From an uncultured Pelagibacteraceae bacterium (lineage in GTDB: Bacteria > Pseudomonadota > Alphaproteobacteria > Pelagibacterales > AG-422-B15), in contig CACFYZ010000009.1 of assembly GCA_902570675.1 (NCBI GenBank), positions 1-42,918 of the forward strand: 42,918 nucleotides of DNA, read 5' to 3'. This document shows positions 24,162-32,942 of this stretch, piece by piece. The notes under the pieces were generated by a model. The model saw only the letters and a list, made by a program, of their open reading frames with translations, ran no database searches and was not told the origin of the DNA. A program made the translations under genes and the position numbers. Every line of letters starts with the position of its first letter. Position 1 is the first letter of the stretch.

Positions 24162-24944
24162 CCTAATTATTTTTTGAAGCTTTTCATGAATTCTAAAGTT
24201 AGATGCTAATATTTTTCCAGTTTTTAGGTAGTCCTCTTTTCCATCAAAATCAGTTACCTTTCCACCGGCTTCTTTCACAATTAGTGAACCAGCTGCAATA
24301 TCAACCAACTTTAGATTTTTTTCCCAATAGCCATCAAATTTTCCTGCAGCCACATATGCTAAATCTAATGATGCAGAACCAAATCTCCTGACGCCACATA
24401 CTTTTTCCATAACCTGCTTTAAACCAGGAATATATTCATCATGGCCTTTCATACCTTTATGAGGAATACCTGTTCCAATCATACAGTCTTTAAGATTTTC
24501 TTTTGATGATACCCTTAATCTTAGATTATTGCAGTAGGCGCCCCTTCCTTTAACCGCCCAAAAGAATTCATCGGTAAGAGGCTGATACACACCTCCGACT
24601 ACTACTTCATCATTTTTTTCAAGAGCGATTGATATAGCGAAGTGTGGAATGCTAAATACAAAGTTGCTAGTGCCGTCAAGTGGATCAATAATCCATCTAA
24701 TATTTTCCTCAGAATTTTTTATAACGCCTGTTTCCTCTGCAATTATATTTATTTTTGGGTATGAATAAGTTAGTTCTTTAATTAACATTTTTTCAGCTTT
24801 TGTATCCGCTAATGAAACAAAATTAGAAACACCCTTTAATGATACTTGAAGTTTTTCAACCTCTCCAAAATCTCTGATAAGGTTCTTACTTGTTTTTCTG
24901 CAAGCTAAGAAAATTGCATTGATATAAGGATCTGAGTAGCTCAT
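24156..24944 (-). CDS. suhB: Inositol-1-monophosphatase family protein (SuhB-like)
   Basis: A 262-aa Mg-dependent phosphatase. Its motifs are IIAEETG near residue 70, WIIDPLDGTSNFVFSIPHFAISIAL near 82-106, GSASLDLAYVAAGKFDGYWEKNLKLVDIAAGSLIVKEAGG near 190-230. The pattern fits SuhB/inositol monophosphatases. The enzyme dephosphorylates inositol monophosphate, and in E. coli SuhB also has a role in rRNA transcription that may not apply here. It overlaps the efp stop by one base, an adjacency I know from other alphaproteobacteria. It differs from the HisN-type paralogue at 12.2-13.0 kb. Confidence 0.88.
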   Translation of the reverse strand: MSYSDPYINAIFLACRKTSKNLIRDFGEVEKLQVSLKGVSNFVSLADTKAEKMLIKELTYSYPKINIIAEETGVIKNSEENIRWIIDPLDGTSNFVFSIPHFAISIALEKNDEVVVGGVYQPLTDEFFWAVKGRGAYCNNLRLRVSSKENLKDCMIGTGIPHKGMKGHDEYIPGLKQVMEKVCGVRRFGSASLDLAYVAAGKFDGYWEKNLKLVDIAAGSLIVKEAGGKVTDFDGKEDYLKTGKILASNFRIHEKLQKIIRL

Positions 24945-25507
24945 TAGTCAACTCTTTTTGAATAAGATAGGTCCTCGGTATTAATTTCTATCTTCTCGCC
25001 CTGTTCAATAAAAGGTGGGACCATAACTCTAATACCATTTTCAAGAATGGCAGGCTTATTTGATGAAGCAGCTGTTTGACCTTTAACTACAGCTTCTGTC
25101 TCATTAACAATAAAAGATAAGGTTTTAGGAAGCTGAATTCCTATTGGCTTTTCATTATACATTTCTAATATCACTTCGTCGTTTTCACTCATTAAAACAA
25201 GTTTTTCGCCAATTATTTTGTCATCAACTTCAATTTGTTCGTATGATGTACTGTTCATAAAGAAAAGTTTTTTGTCTTGCTTATAAAGGTACTGGTATTT
25301 TTCTTCATCTACTCTAACCCTCTCCACCTCTTCTGATGCCCTGAAACGTTCATTTAATTTCGTGTTATTTTTAATATTTTTCATTTCAACTTGGTTAAAA
25401 GCACCACCTTTACCAGGTTTTACAGACTGAGATTTATTTACAACCCATAATTCTCCCTTGTGTTCAATAATCATTCCAGGTTTAACAACATTTCCGTTAA
25501 TTTTCAT
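24944..25507 (-). CDS. efp: Elongation factor P
   Basis: A 187-aa translation factor. The KOW-like N-terminal domain holds VKPGKGGAFNQVEMKNI with the modifiable lysine at about position 33. The OB domains follow, with QYLYKQDKKLFFMNSTSYEQIEVDD, and the C-terminal PPFIEQGEKIEINTEDLSYSKRV is typical. EF-P relieves ribosome stalling at polyproline stretches. No epmA/epmB modification genes are visible in the window. It starts 5 nt after the aldolase stop, as part of the same minus-strand run. Confidence 0.97.
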   Translation of the reverse strand: MKINGNVVKPGMIIEHKGELWVVNKSQSVKPGKGGAFNQVEMKNIKNNTKLNERFRASEEVERVRVDEEKYQYLYKQDKKLFFMNSTSYEQIEVDDKIIGEKLVLMSENDEVILEMYNEKPIGIQLPKTLSFIVNETEAVVKGQTAASSNKPAILENGIRVMVPPFIEQGEKIEINTEDLSYSKRVD

Positions 25508-25512
25508 TTTTA

Positions 25513-26526
25513 TTAGTTTTCGAGAGATTTATCCCACTGTCCTTCTGCAGCCTTCATATTCATTATAGCTCTGTGACTAAATGCCATTTGAGCAGCTTCA
25601 AGCTTACTATCGTTGCCTGCCCAAGTTTTAAGAGCTGCTTGTTGTAAAGCTCTTCCATAGGAAAAACTCAGTTTCCATTTGAAGCCACCTATTTTATTCA
25701 TAGCGTCAAGATGCGCTGTTGCATCAAGATCAGACTGGCCACCAGATAGAAAGACAATTCCAGGCAATTCATCTGGAACAGATGATTTCAGGCATTGTAT
25801 TGTTTTATTTGCAACCTCTTGAATAGTGGCTTGATAACTATTTTCTGTTCCAGAAACTACCATATTTGGTTTGAGAAGAGTTCCTTTGATATTAACATTT
25901 TTTTTATCCAGCATTTCAAATAAAATTAATAGTACTTGATTAGTAACTACATGACACCTTTCCACAGAATGGGATCCATCCATAATAACCTCAGGCTCTA
26001 CAATTGGTACCATATTGTTTTGTTGAGCAATCAAAGCATATTCAGCCAATGCATTCATATTTTCTCTTATACATTTGTCTGACGGTAAATCGTCACTAAC
26101 ATGAATAACAGCTCTCCATTTTGTAAACTTTGCTCCAAGTTTATCATATTCCTGACACCGTTCGTGAAGCCCATCTAAACCAGTTGTAATTTTCTCGTTA
26201 CTACCGCTTTCAAGTTCTTTAACTCCCTGGTCAACTTTGATACCTGGTAGTGAGCCGTGATCAAGAATGACTTCTCTTAGATAGTTTCCATCGCTAGCTT
26301 TTTGTCTTAGAGTTTCATCAAAAAGTATTACACCACCAATCGCCTCTGCCATTGCTGGAGATCTAAACAACATTTCTCTATACTTTCTACGATTATCTTC
26401 AGTCGATTCAACATCAATTGACTTAAATCTTTTTTCAATTGTTCCTGTACTTTCATCTGCCGCTAGAATCCCTTTACCATCACGAACAATATAATTTGCA
26501 ATCTCCTCTAATGTTTTTGGTATCAT
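25513..26526 (-). CDS. Fructose-bisphosphate aldolase, class I
   Basis: A 337-aa class I (Schiff-base) aldolase of the eukaryote-like type. It has KGILAADESTGTIEKRF near residues 18-34, ILFDETLRQKASDG, and VPIVEPEVIMDGSH. The Schiff-base region is GTLLKPNMVVSG, with the lysine near residue 219, and the end reads LSFSYGRALQQAALKTW. It cleaves fructose 1,6-bisphosphate in glycolysis and runs in reverse for gluconeogenesis, without metal. A strong AAGGAG lies 8 nt before the ATG. It follows pgk in the tkt-gap-pgk-fba order. Confidence 0.97.
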   Translation of the reverse strand: MIPKTLEEIANYIVRDGKGILAADESTGTIEKRFKSIDVESTEDNRRKYREMLFRSPAMAEAIGGVILFDETLRQKASDGNYLREVILDHGSLPGIKVDQGVKELESGSNEKITTGLDGLHERCQEYDKLGAKFTKWRAVIHVSDDLPSDKCIRENMNALAEYALIAQQNNMVPIVEPEVIMDGSHSVERCHVVTNQVLLILFEMLDKKNVNIKGTLLKPNMVVSGTENSYQATIQEVANKTIQCLKSSVPDELPGIVFLSGGQSDLDATAHLDAMNKIGGFKWKLSFSYGRALQQAALKTWAGNDSKLEAAQMAFSHRAIMNMKAAEGQWDKSLEN

Positions 26527-26539
26527 TTTTTTCTCCTTT

Positions 26540-27736
26540 TTACAAAACCCCTAGGGCAACTAAACCAGGCAATTTCTTACCTTCTATTAACTCAAGTAGT
26601 GCTCCTCCGCCAGTAGAAACATAAGTAAATTTTTCTTTGACGGCTGCCATGTTTAGTGCAGAAATCGTATCTCCACCTCCAGCAAAAGACCGTAAATTAT
26701 TCTTCATAGTAATTTCAGCAATGTATTTAGCAATTTCAAATGTACCCCTATGAAAAGGGCTAGATTCAAAAACACCAACCGGTCCATTCCAGAATACTGT
26801 CTCGCATTTAGAAATTTCACTCTTAATCAATTCAACAGTTTCTTTGCCTATATCTAAAATCATATGATTGTCTTTAATTGAATTAACAGTACATTCGTTA
26901 ATACTTGCAGTATCAGAAATTTCCTCAGCCGTTATTACGTCTACAGGTAAAATTAACTTGCAGTTTTGTTCATTTGCGAATTCAATGATCTCTTTTACTA
27001 GATGGCCTACATCACTTTCTATTAATGAATTTTTTGTATCATTACCTAAATATTTAAGAAAATTATTTGCCATTCCACCAGCAATGACAACTGAGTCCAT
27101 TTTCTTTAAAAGGTTTTTTATGACTATAATTTTTGTAGAAATTTTTGAACCCCCGATAATTGTTAATGCTGGCCTGTTAGGATTATTAACTACCTCATTT
27201 AAATTTAATATTTCTTCATGGAATAGCTCTCCACAATAAGAAGGCATGTAATTTGTTATTGCGTCAATAGAAGCATGAGCTCTATGAGAGCATGCAAACG
27301 CATCATTAATATAAACGTCTGCTAATTTTGATAATTTAGATGCAAATAGATTATCGTTTTTCTCCTCGCCTTCGTGAAATCGACAATTTTCAAGAAGAAT
27401 TAATGAGTCTTGGCTTAGAGAATTTATTTTTTTCTCAACTTCATCACCAATACAGTTTGAAAGAAATATAATTTTTTTTTGCAGTACATCTTCCAGTAAG
27501 TTGACTATTTGTTTAAGTGAAAGTTCATCATCTTTCTTACCTTTTGGTCTTCCTAGGTGAGATAAAATTATAACTTTATTTTTTTTACTGAGAAGGTTGT
27601 GTATCGGATTTTTAATTCTTATAATTCGATCACTTATAGCAGAGCTTTCTTCATTAAGTGGGATATTTAAATCAAAACGAATAAGTACAGTTTTATTTTC
27701 TTCAGTAAATGTTTTTAAAGCTTTAACATTCAGCAT
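26540..27736 (-). CDS. pgk: Phosphoglycerate kinase
   Basis: A 398-aa enzyme with the two-domain PGK architecture. N-terminal substrate site: VLIRFDLNIPLNEE and ILSHLGRPKGKKDDELSL. Centre: PALTIIGGSKISTKI. C-terminal nucleotide site: VFWNGPVGVFESSPFHRGT and the glycine loop FAGGGDTISAL near the end. It makes ATP from 1,3-bisphosphoglycerate in glycolysis. The gene starts one base after the gap stop, giving near-coupled translation. Confidence 0.98.
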   Translation of the reverse strand: MLNVKALKTFTEENKTVLIRFDLNIPLNEESSAISDRIIRIKNPIHNLLSKKNKVIILSHLGRPKGKKDDELSLKQIVNLLEDVLQKKIIFLSNCIGDEVEKKINSLSQDSLILLENCRFHEGEEKNDNLFASKLSKLADVYINDAFACSHRAHASIDAITNYMPSYCGELFHEEILNLNEVVNNPNRPALTIIGGSKISTKIIVIKNLLKKMDSVVIAGGMANNFLKYLGNDTKNSLIESDVGHLVKEIIEFANEQNCKLILPVDVITAEEISDTASINECTVNSIKDNHMILDIGKETVELIKSEISKCETVFWNGPVGVFESSPFHRGTFEIAKYIAEITMKNNLRSFAGGGDTISALNMAAVKEKFTYVSTGGGALLELIEGKKLPGLVALGVL

Positions 27737-27737
27737 T

Positions 27738-28748
27738 CTATCTTGATCTTTTCATCGCAACCGCAGTATCACACATTCGATTTGAAAAACCCCATTCATT
27801 ATCGTACCAACTTAAAACTCTTCCAAATTTACCCTCAATTACCTGCGTTTGCGTTAAGTCAAAATTAGACGAGGCAGGGTTATGATTAAAATCAGACGAA
27901 ACTAGTGGCTTGGAGTTTACACATAGGATTCCATTTAGTTTATTTGATTTTGCAGCAGTTGCCATAGCCTTATTGATGCTATCGACTGTCATTCTTTTTT
28001 TTGAAACAAATTTAAAATCTATAAGTGAAACATTGGGTGTTGGGACTCTTATTGCAGTTCCGTCTAACTTGCCAGATAGTTCAGGCATAACAAGTCCCAC
28101 TGCTTTTGCAGCTCCTGTTGATGTAGGTATCATCGATAATGACGCGGCTCTAGCTCTTCTAAGGTCTGGATGAAATGTATCGAGAACACTTTGATCTCCA
28201 GTAAAAGCATGAATTGTTGTCATATAGCCATGCACAATTTTAAACTTATCGTGTAGAACTTTCGCAACAGGTGCTAGACAATTTGTTGTACAAGATGCGT
28301 TTGAAACAACCAGATCTTGCTTTGTAATCTCCTCCTCATTCACTCCATATACAATAGTTTTGTCAGCATCAGTACACGGAGCTGAAACTAAAACTTTTTT
28401 TGCACCTGCCTTAATATGCATTGAAGCTTTATCTTTAGAGGTAAACAATCCTGTACATTCAAGAGCGACGTCAATTTTCAATCTTTTCCATGGAAGTTTT
28501 TGAGGATCTTTCTGACTTAATACTGTAATACTTTTTCTACCAATTAATATCTTATTACGTTTGAATGATACTTTTTCATTAAGAGGGCCGTGGACTGTGT
28601 CATTTGCAAGTAAAAATGCATTTGTCTCGATCGGAGCTAAATCGTTAATAGCGACAACATTTATATCTTTCCTTTTACTCTCAATGATTGATCTTAGAAC
28701 CAGTCTCCCAATTCTTCCAAATCCACTTATTGCAACATTTACTGCCAT
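27738..28748 (-). CDS. gap: Glyceraldehyde-3-phosphate dehydrogenase, type I
   Basis: A 336-aa GAPDH. It begins with the Rossmann motif VAISGFGRIGRLVLRS. The catalytic region is SNASCTTNCLAP with Cys153 and the conserved following Thr residues, and the C-terminal SWYDNEWGFSNRM is complete. Asp36 occurs in the NAD-specificity region (VVAINDLAP), in keeping with an NAD-preferring enzyme. It oxidises glyceraldehyde 3-phosphate. It lies between tkt and pgk, and the order is common in alphaproteobacteria. Confidence 0.98.
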   Translation of the reverse strand: MAVNVAISGFGRIGRLVLRSIIESKRKDINVVAINDLAPIETNAFLLANDTVHGPLNEKVSFKRNKILIGRKSITVLSQKDPQKLPWKRLKIDVALECTGLFTSKDKASMHIKAGAKKVLVSAPCTDADKTIVYGVNEEEITKQDLVVSNASCTTNCLAPVAKVLHDKFKIVHGYMTTIHAFTGDQSVLDTFHPDLRRARAASLSMIPTSTGAAKAVGLVMPELSGKLDGTAIRVPTPNVSLIDFKFVSKKRMTVDSINKAMATAAKSNKLNGILCVNSKPLVSSDFNHNPASSNFDLTQTQVIEGKFGRVLSWYDNEWGFSNRMCDTAVAMKRSR

Positions 28749-28760
28749 ATTGAGTAACTC

Positions 28761-30758
28761 CTATATTTTCTTACTTATTAATTTGAATATTTTTTTTGCT
28801 GTAATTCCATAAAAATCATACAGCTTTTGATAAGGTGCACTTGCCCCAAAATCTTTCATACAAATATTTAATGTATTTTCAGGACATATTTGGCTCCATC
28901 CGAAACTTGATCCTGCCTCTATTGAGATATTAAGTTCTGAGTTTCCTCTAATCATTTTTTGATAAGTTTTATTTTGGATTTTAAACTGCTCCATACAAGG
29001 AACCGATACAACTCTTACTAATTTTTTCTTCTTTTCCAATGTTAACATTAATTGAAGCCCAATTTCCACTTCAGATCCTGAGGCAAAGATTGAAATATTA
29101 GGTTTTTTTGAATTACTTTTTATTTCATAAGCTCCTTGGGCGCTAATATTTTTTGCCAGATACTTTTTTCTAATCATCGGAAGCTTTTGTCTTGTTAAAG
29201 CAATTACACTTGGTCCCTTTGAATTTGAGAGTGCTAATTCCCATGCTTCTGCAGTTTCAATTAAATCAGCTGGCCTAAAGACTTTCACATTTGGCGTAGC
29301 TCTTAATGATGCAAGCTGTTCAATTGGTTGATGTGTTGGGCCATCTTCACCAAGTCCGATTGAGTCATGAGTTAGTATATAAATTGCTCTTTGTTTCATT
29401 AAAGCTGCAAGACGAAGAGATGGCTTACAATAATCTAAAAAAATCAAGAAGGTTCCACCAAATGGAATAATACCTTTATGAAGTGACAAGCCATTCATGA
29501 TGGAGGCCATACCATGTTCCCGAATACCATAGTAAATATAATTACCATTGTAGTTTGTAGAATTAATAACTCCCATTTTAGCGCCTTTTGTATTATTTGA
29601 GCCAGTTAAGTCTGCTGAGCCTCCCACTAATTCAGGTAGAGTTGATGATATTGCGTTTATTACCATTTCAGACGCTTGTCGTGTAGCTACATCAAGAGGT
29701 TTTTTTATATATTTTTTCTTAAACCGATTAAAGTTTTGATTTAATTTTAATGGGAGCTTTCCATCAATTCTTCTTATGTATTGAGCTTTCTTATTCTTTG
29801 GAAGTTTTTCATAATTTAATTTCCAGGTTTTATATTCATCAATTGATTTTTTACTGAGACTTTTCCACTCATCGAGAATATTTTTTGGAACTGTAAATGG
29901 TTTGTGTGGCCAGTCTAATTTTATTCTAGTAAGTTTTACTTCATTTTCTCCAAGTGGTGAACCATGTACTGATGATTTCCCTTGTTTATTTGGAGATCCA
30001 AAACCAATTTTTGTTTTACATAAGATTAATGTTGGCTTCTTTGATCTTTGAGCCTTTTTTATTGACTGTATTATTTCTTTAGGTTTGTGACCATTAATTT
30101 TAGAGGTATTCCAACCATAGGCTTTAAATCTTTCAGATGTGTTTTCTGAGTTTGCAAGTTTTACGGGTCCATCTATTGAAATTCCATTATCATCAAAAAA
30201 AACAATTAGTTTATTAAGTTTTAGATGGCCTGCAAAAGATGCGACTTCATGTGAAATTCCCTCCATCAAATCTCCATCACTTGCAATAACATACGTGAAA
30301 TGATTAACAATTTTTTCTCCAAATTGTTTTCTCAAAATTTCCTCTGCTAATGCCATTCCAACTGCATTACCGATACCCTGGCCAAGTGGCCCTGTTGTTG
30401 TTTCGATTCCTTTTGCGTGCCCGTATTCTGGATGACCAGCACATTTACTACCCAGCTGTCGAAATTTCTTAATTTCCTGTATCGTCATGTCCTTATGATC
30501 AGTTAGGTAGAGCAATGAATATAAAAGCATTGATCCATGACCAGCTGAAAGAACAAATCTATCTCTGTCGTGCCAATTTGGGGCACGTGGATTGAACTTC
30601 AAAAATTTTGTAAAGAGTATGGTCGCTACATCAGCCATTCCCATTGGTAAACCGGGATGTCCACTTTTAGCTTTTTCTACAGCGTCTACTGATAAAAATC
30701 TGATAGCATTAGCCAAATCCTCATGGCTGACAGATGACTGGTCTTTTTTACTAGACAT
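28761..30758 (-). CDS. tkt: Transketolase
   Basis: A 665-aa thiamine-diphosphate enzyme. N-terminal domain: AIRFLSVDAVEKAKSGHPGLPMGMADVATIL, and the TPP-binding IASDGDLMEGISHE about residues 150-170. Centre: HDSIGLGEDGPTHQPIEQLASLRA near 455-480. The C-terminal domain carries the usual regulatory fold. It transfers two-carbon units between sugar phosphates in the pentose phosphate pathway. It heads the minus-strand tkt-gap-pgk-fba-efp-suhB run. Its start faces the DUF4164/zapA genes across a 159-nt divergent gap (30759-30917). Confidence 0.98.
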   Translation of the reverse strand: MSSKKDQSSVSHEDLANAIRFLSVDAVEKAKSGHPGLPMGMADVATILFTKFLKFNPRAPNWHDRDRFVLSAGHGSMLLYSLLYLTDHKDMTIQEIKKFRQLGSKCAGHPEYGHAKGIETTTGPLGQGIGNAVGMALAEEILRKQFGEKIVNHFTYVIASDGDLMEGISHEVASFAGHLKLNKLIVFFDDNGISIDGPVKLANSENTSERFKAYGWNTSKINGHKPKEIIQSIKKAQRSKKPTLILCKTKIGFGSPNKQGKSSVHGSPLGENEVKLTRIKLDWPHKPFTVPKNILDEWKSLSKKSIDEYKTWKLNYEKLPKNKKAQYIRRIDGKLPLKLNQNFNRFKKKYIKKPLDVATRQASEMVINAISSTLPELVGGSADLTGSNNTKGAKMGVINSTNYNGNYIYYGIREHGMASIMNGLSLHKGIIPFGGTFLIFLDYCKPSLRLAALMKQRAIYILTHDSIGLGEDGPTHQPIEQLASLRATPNVKVFRPADLIETAEAWELALSNSKGPSVIALTRQKLPMIRKKYLAKNISAQGAYEIKSNSKKPNISIFASGSEVEIGLQLMLTLEKKKKLVRVVSVPCMEQFKIQNKTYQKMIRGNSELNISIEAGSSFGWSQICPENTLNICMKDFGASAPYQKLYDFYGITAKKIFKLISKKI

Positions 30759-30864
30759 TTTTTTGTTATAAAGATTTAGGATAATATAAGCAATTATCGT
30801 AAAAGAGTCTTAATTTTTAGCAATTTATTCACAAAAAATTTTTTTAAGATTGTTATATTAAAAG

Positions 30865-30894
30865 TTGACTGTGAACAAAAAAGACAGTTAAACT
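30865..30894 (+). promoter_or_regulatory. Possible promoter for the DUF4164-zapA operon
   Basis: TTGACT at 30865-30870 is followed after 18 nt by TAAACT at 30889-30894, about 24 nt before the ATG of the next gene. The -35 is good and the -10 is weak. The spacing fits, but the AT-rich background makes chance matches likely. Confidence 0.35.
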
Positions 30895-30917
30895 CGCTTA
30901 AAGTTTGAGGGTTATAA

Positions 30918-31181
30918 ATGTCAGGTATTCAAGAGTCTAAAGATAAATTCAATGATGCAATTGACAAACTTAGTGAAGAAATAGACAGACTTTCAAAAAA
31001 AGCTCAAAGAGTAGTAGATTTAGAAAATCAAAATTCAAAATTACAGGAAAATAATGATCACTTAGAAAATGAGATTAAAATTCTTAAGTCTGACTTCATG
31101 GAACTAAAGAATATAGCCGGCAATATTTCATCTCAGCTTGATGAAAATATATACACCATCAAAGACATACTGGATTCCTAA
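30918..31181 (+). CDS. Coiled-coil protein, DUF4164-like
   Basis: An 87-aa protein that is almost entirely an amphipathic coiled coil: heptads run through residues 10-75, with Lys/Glu/Asn-rich sides. It has no membrane segment. DUF4164 genes of alphaproteobacteria lie directly before zapA, as here, with only 2 nt between the genes. By analogy with ZapB-like coiled coils I infer a cell-division role, but this is unproven. A GAGGG lies about 7 nt before the ATG. Confidence 0.75.
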   Translation: MSGIQESKDKFNDAIDKLSEEIDRLSKKAQRVVDLENQNSKLQENNDHLENEIKILKSDFMELKNIAGNISSQLDENIYTIKDILDS

Positions 31182-31183
31182 AA

Positions 31184-31546
31184 ATGCCTGAAATTATAGT
31201 AAATATAAACGATCAAGATTATGCTATTGTCTGTGATCCAGGGGAGGAAAATCACCTTAAACAGTTAAGTTCAAGAATAGATTTTAAAGTAAGAGAACTA
31301 ACAAAAAGATTCGGCAAAATTGGTGAGACTAGGCTGATGGTAATGGCATCTCTACTAATTGCAGATGAGATTCATGACCTAAACCAAAAATTGAAAATAA
31401 ATTTGGATAAAATAAGCTCACTTGAAGACGATTTAAATACAAAAGAAAATCTCATTTTAGATCAGCAAAAAGATAATCAAAAACATCTTGAAGCAGGAAA
31501 TGAAAAGCTATCAGATCTTTTGTCTCGTTTATCACTGGTAAATTAA
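31184..31546 (+). CDS. zapA: Cell division protein ZapA
   Basis: A 120-aa ZapA. The N-terminus EIIVNINDQDYAIVCDPGEENHLKQLSSRIDFKV is the family beta-strand/helix unit, followed by GETRLMVMASLLIADEIHD. The rest is a coiled coil with heptads to the end. ZapA binds FtsZ and promotes filament bundling at the division site. It lies 2 nt after the DUF4164 gene and 26 nt before fthC. A 6S RNA gene, which is often found at this point in related bacteria, does not fit in this gap. Confidence 0.92.
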   Translation: MPEIIVNINDQDYAIVCDPGEENHLKQLSSRIDFKVRELTKRFGKIGETRLMVMASLLIADEIHDLNQKLKINLDKISSLEDDLNTKENLILDQQKDNQKHLEAGNEKLSDLLSRLSLVN

Positions 31547-31572
31547 TTACCGACAAAGTTCGATTCTAAGTA

Positions 31573-32145
31573 ATGACGAAAAGGATAAGTCTTAGCGAGA
31601 AAAGAATATTAAGAAAATTTCTCGATAATCGAAGGTCAGAAATGAGTGTAATCTATGAGAGCAAAAATAATACACACATTCATTTAAAACCATTAATACA
31701 GAATATAAAAAATGAAACTATTGGTACCTATATTAATTTCAGAAATGAAATAGATACAAAAAAATTAAATCAATATTTATTAAAACGAAATATTAATCTC
31801 GCGCTACCCGTAATAGATTTTGAAAATCAAGAAATGAATTTTTTTAAATATGATGATAATACCGAATTAGTAAAAAATAAATACTGCATACTTGAACCTA
31901 AATACCAAAAACAAATTATATTCCCAAAAAAAGTATTAATTCCATTACTAGGATATTCACTCAATGGTAAAAGACTTGGTTATGGTGGAGGTTATTACGA
32001 TAAGTATTTTGCAAAGTATGGTGAACGAGTACAAAAAATTGGACTTGGATTTACATTTCAAGAAGTAAAAGATCTGCCTACAGAAAAACATGATATAAGA
32101 CTGGATTGGATTTTGTCAGAGAAACATTTATATAAAGTTAGATGA
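31573..32145 (+). CDS. fthC: 5-formyltetrahydrofolate cyclo-ligase
   Basis: A 190-aa enzyme of the YgfA/MTHFS family. It shows GTYINFRNEIDTKKL near residues 50-65, LPVIDFENQEMNFFKY, and the C-terminal signature IPLLGYSLNGKRLGYGGGYYDKYF near 133-156, which is the ATP/folate site. It reactivates 5-formyl-THF to methenyl-THF and feeds one-carbon metabolism. Its end overlaps the next ATG by 4 bases (ATGA), consistent with coupling. Confidence 0.93.
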   Translation: MTKRISLSEKRILRKFLDNRRSEMSVIYESKNNTHIHLKPLIQNIKNETIGTYINFRNEIDTKKLNQYLLKRNINLALPVIDFENQEMNFFKYDDNTELVKNKYCILEPKYQKQIIFPKKVLIPLLGYSLNGKRLGYGGGYYDKYFAKYGERVQKIGLGFTFQEVKDLPTEKHDIRLDWILSEKHLYKVR

Positions 32146-32942
32146 AAATAATATTTTTGGGTGATATCATGGGTAGATCAGGTAGGCATGCATTGAGGGA
32201 TCATTTGCCTGGTCTTATTAATGAACACCAAATAGATTTTGTAATTGCCAATGGTGAAAATTCTGCAGGAGGGTTTGGTATAACCGAACCAATTTGTAAA
32301 GAGCTATATAGCTACGGTGTGAATGTCATCACAACTGGAAATCACTTGTGGGATCAGACTGACATCAGCAATTATATTGATAAAGACAATAAGCTCTTAA
32401 AACCATACAATTTTGCAGAAGGAACGCCAGGATTAGGTTTTAATACCTATATAGACAAAAACGGTAAAAAAATTGCAGTGATTAATATAATGGGAAATTT
32501 ATTTATGCGTTCTTGTGATAATGCTTTTTTTAAAGTCGAAGAAGTTCTTAAAAATATAGATACTCAAGATTTGTCCTTTATTTTTGTAGATTTTCATGCC
32601 GAAGCAACAAGCGAAAAAATGGCTATGGGACATTATCTCGATGGGAGAGTTACAGCAGTTGTAGGGACTCACACCCATGTTCCAACAGCTGACGCAGTGA
32701 TTATGGAGCATGGAACTGCCTTTCAAACAGATGCTGGAATGTGCGGAGATTATGACTCAGTTATTGGTACAAAAAAATATGAATTTGTAAGAAAATTTGC
32801 AACTCAAGATACTCAAAGAAAACGTATCGCTCCTGCAGATGGTGAAGGAACCTTGTGTGGTGTTATAATTGAGTCTAATAAAGAAAACTATTTAGCTCAT
32901 AGTATTATGCCAATTCGTGTTGGTGGAAAAATTGGTTTTTAG
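32142..32942 (+). CDS. YmdB/TIGR00282-type metallophosphoesterase
   Basis: A 266-aa binuclear metallophosphoesterase. Metal-site motifs: FLGDIMGRSGR (Asp8), ANGENSAGG with Asn and Glu, TTGNHLWDQ, FVDFHAEATSEKMAM, and VGTHTHVPTAD near residue 175. Family members include Bacillus YmdB, which hydrolyses 2',3'-cAMP and affects mRNA turnover. The physiological substrate in alphaproteobacteria is not known. It directly precedes yebC: the stop codon and the yebC ATG are adjacent. Confidence 0.92.
   Translation: MKIIFLGDIMGRSGRHALRDHLPGLINEHQIDFVIANGENSAGGFGITEPICKELYSYGVNVITTGNHLWDQTDISNYIDKDNKLLKPYNFAEGTPGLGFNTYIDKNGKKIAVINIMGNLFMRSCDNAFFKVEEVLKNIDTQDLSFIFVDFHAEATSEKMAMGHYLDGRVTAVVGTHTHVPTADAVIMEHGTAFQTDAGMCGDYDSVIGTKKYEFVRKFATQDTQRKRIAPADGEGTLCGVIIESNKENYLAHSIMPIRVGGKIGF

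Noticed and set aside
26868-27239. A 123-codon plus-strand ORF inside pgk
   Set aside because: It is antisense to a well-conserved gene and has no family features. The same holds for the other long antisense frames in gap, tkt, pntAA, ftsH and folP.
30759-30917. A riboswitch or attenuator in the tkt/DUF4164 divergent gap
   Set aside because: No stable GC-containing stems or known riboswitch core are visible. The region is plain AT-rich promoter DNA.
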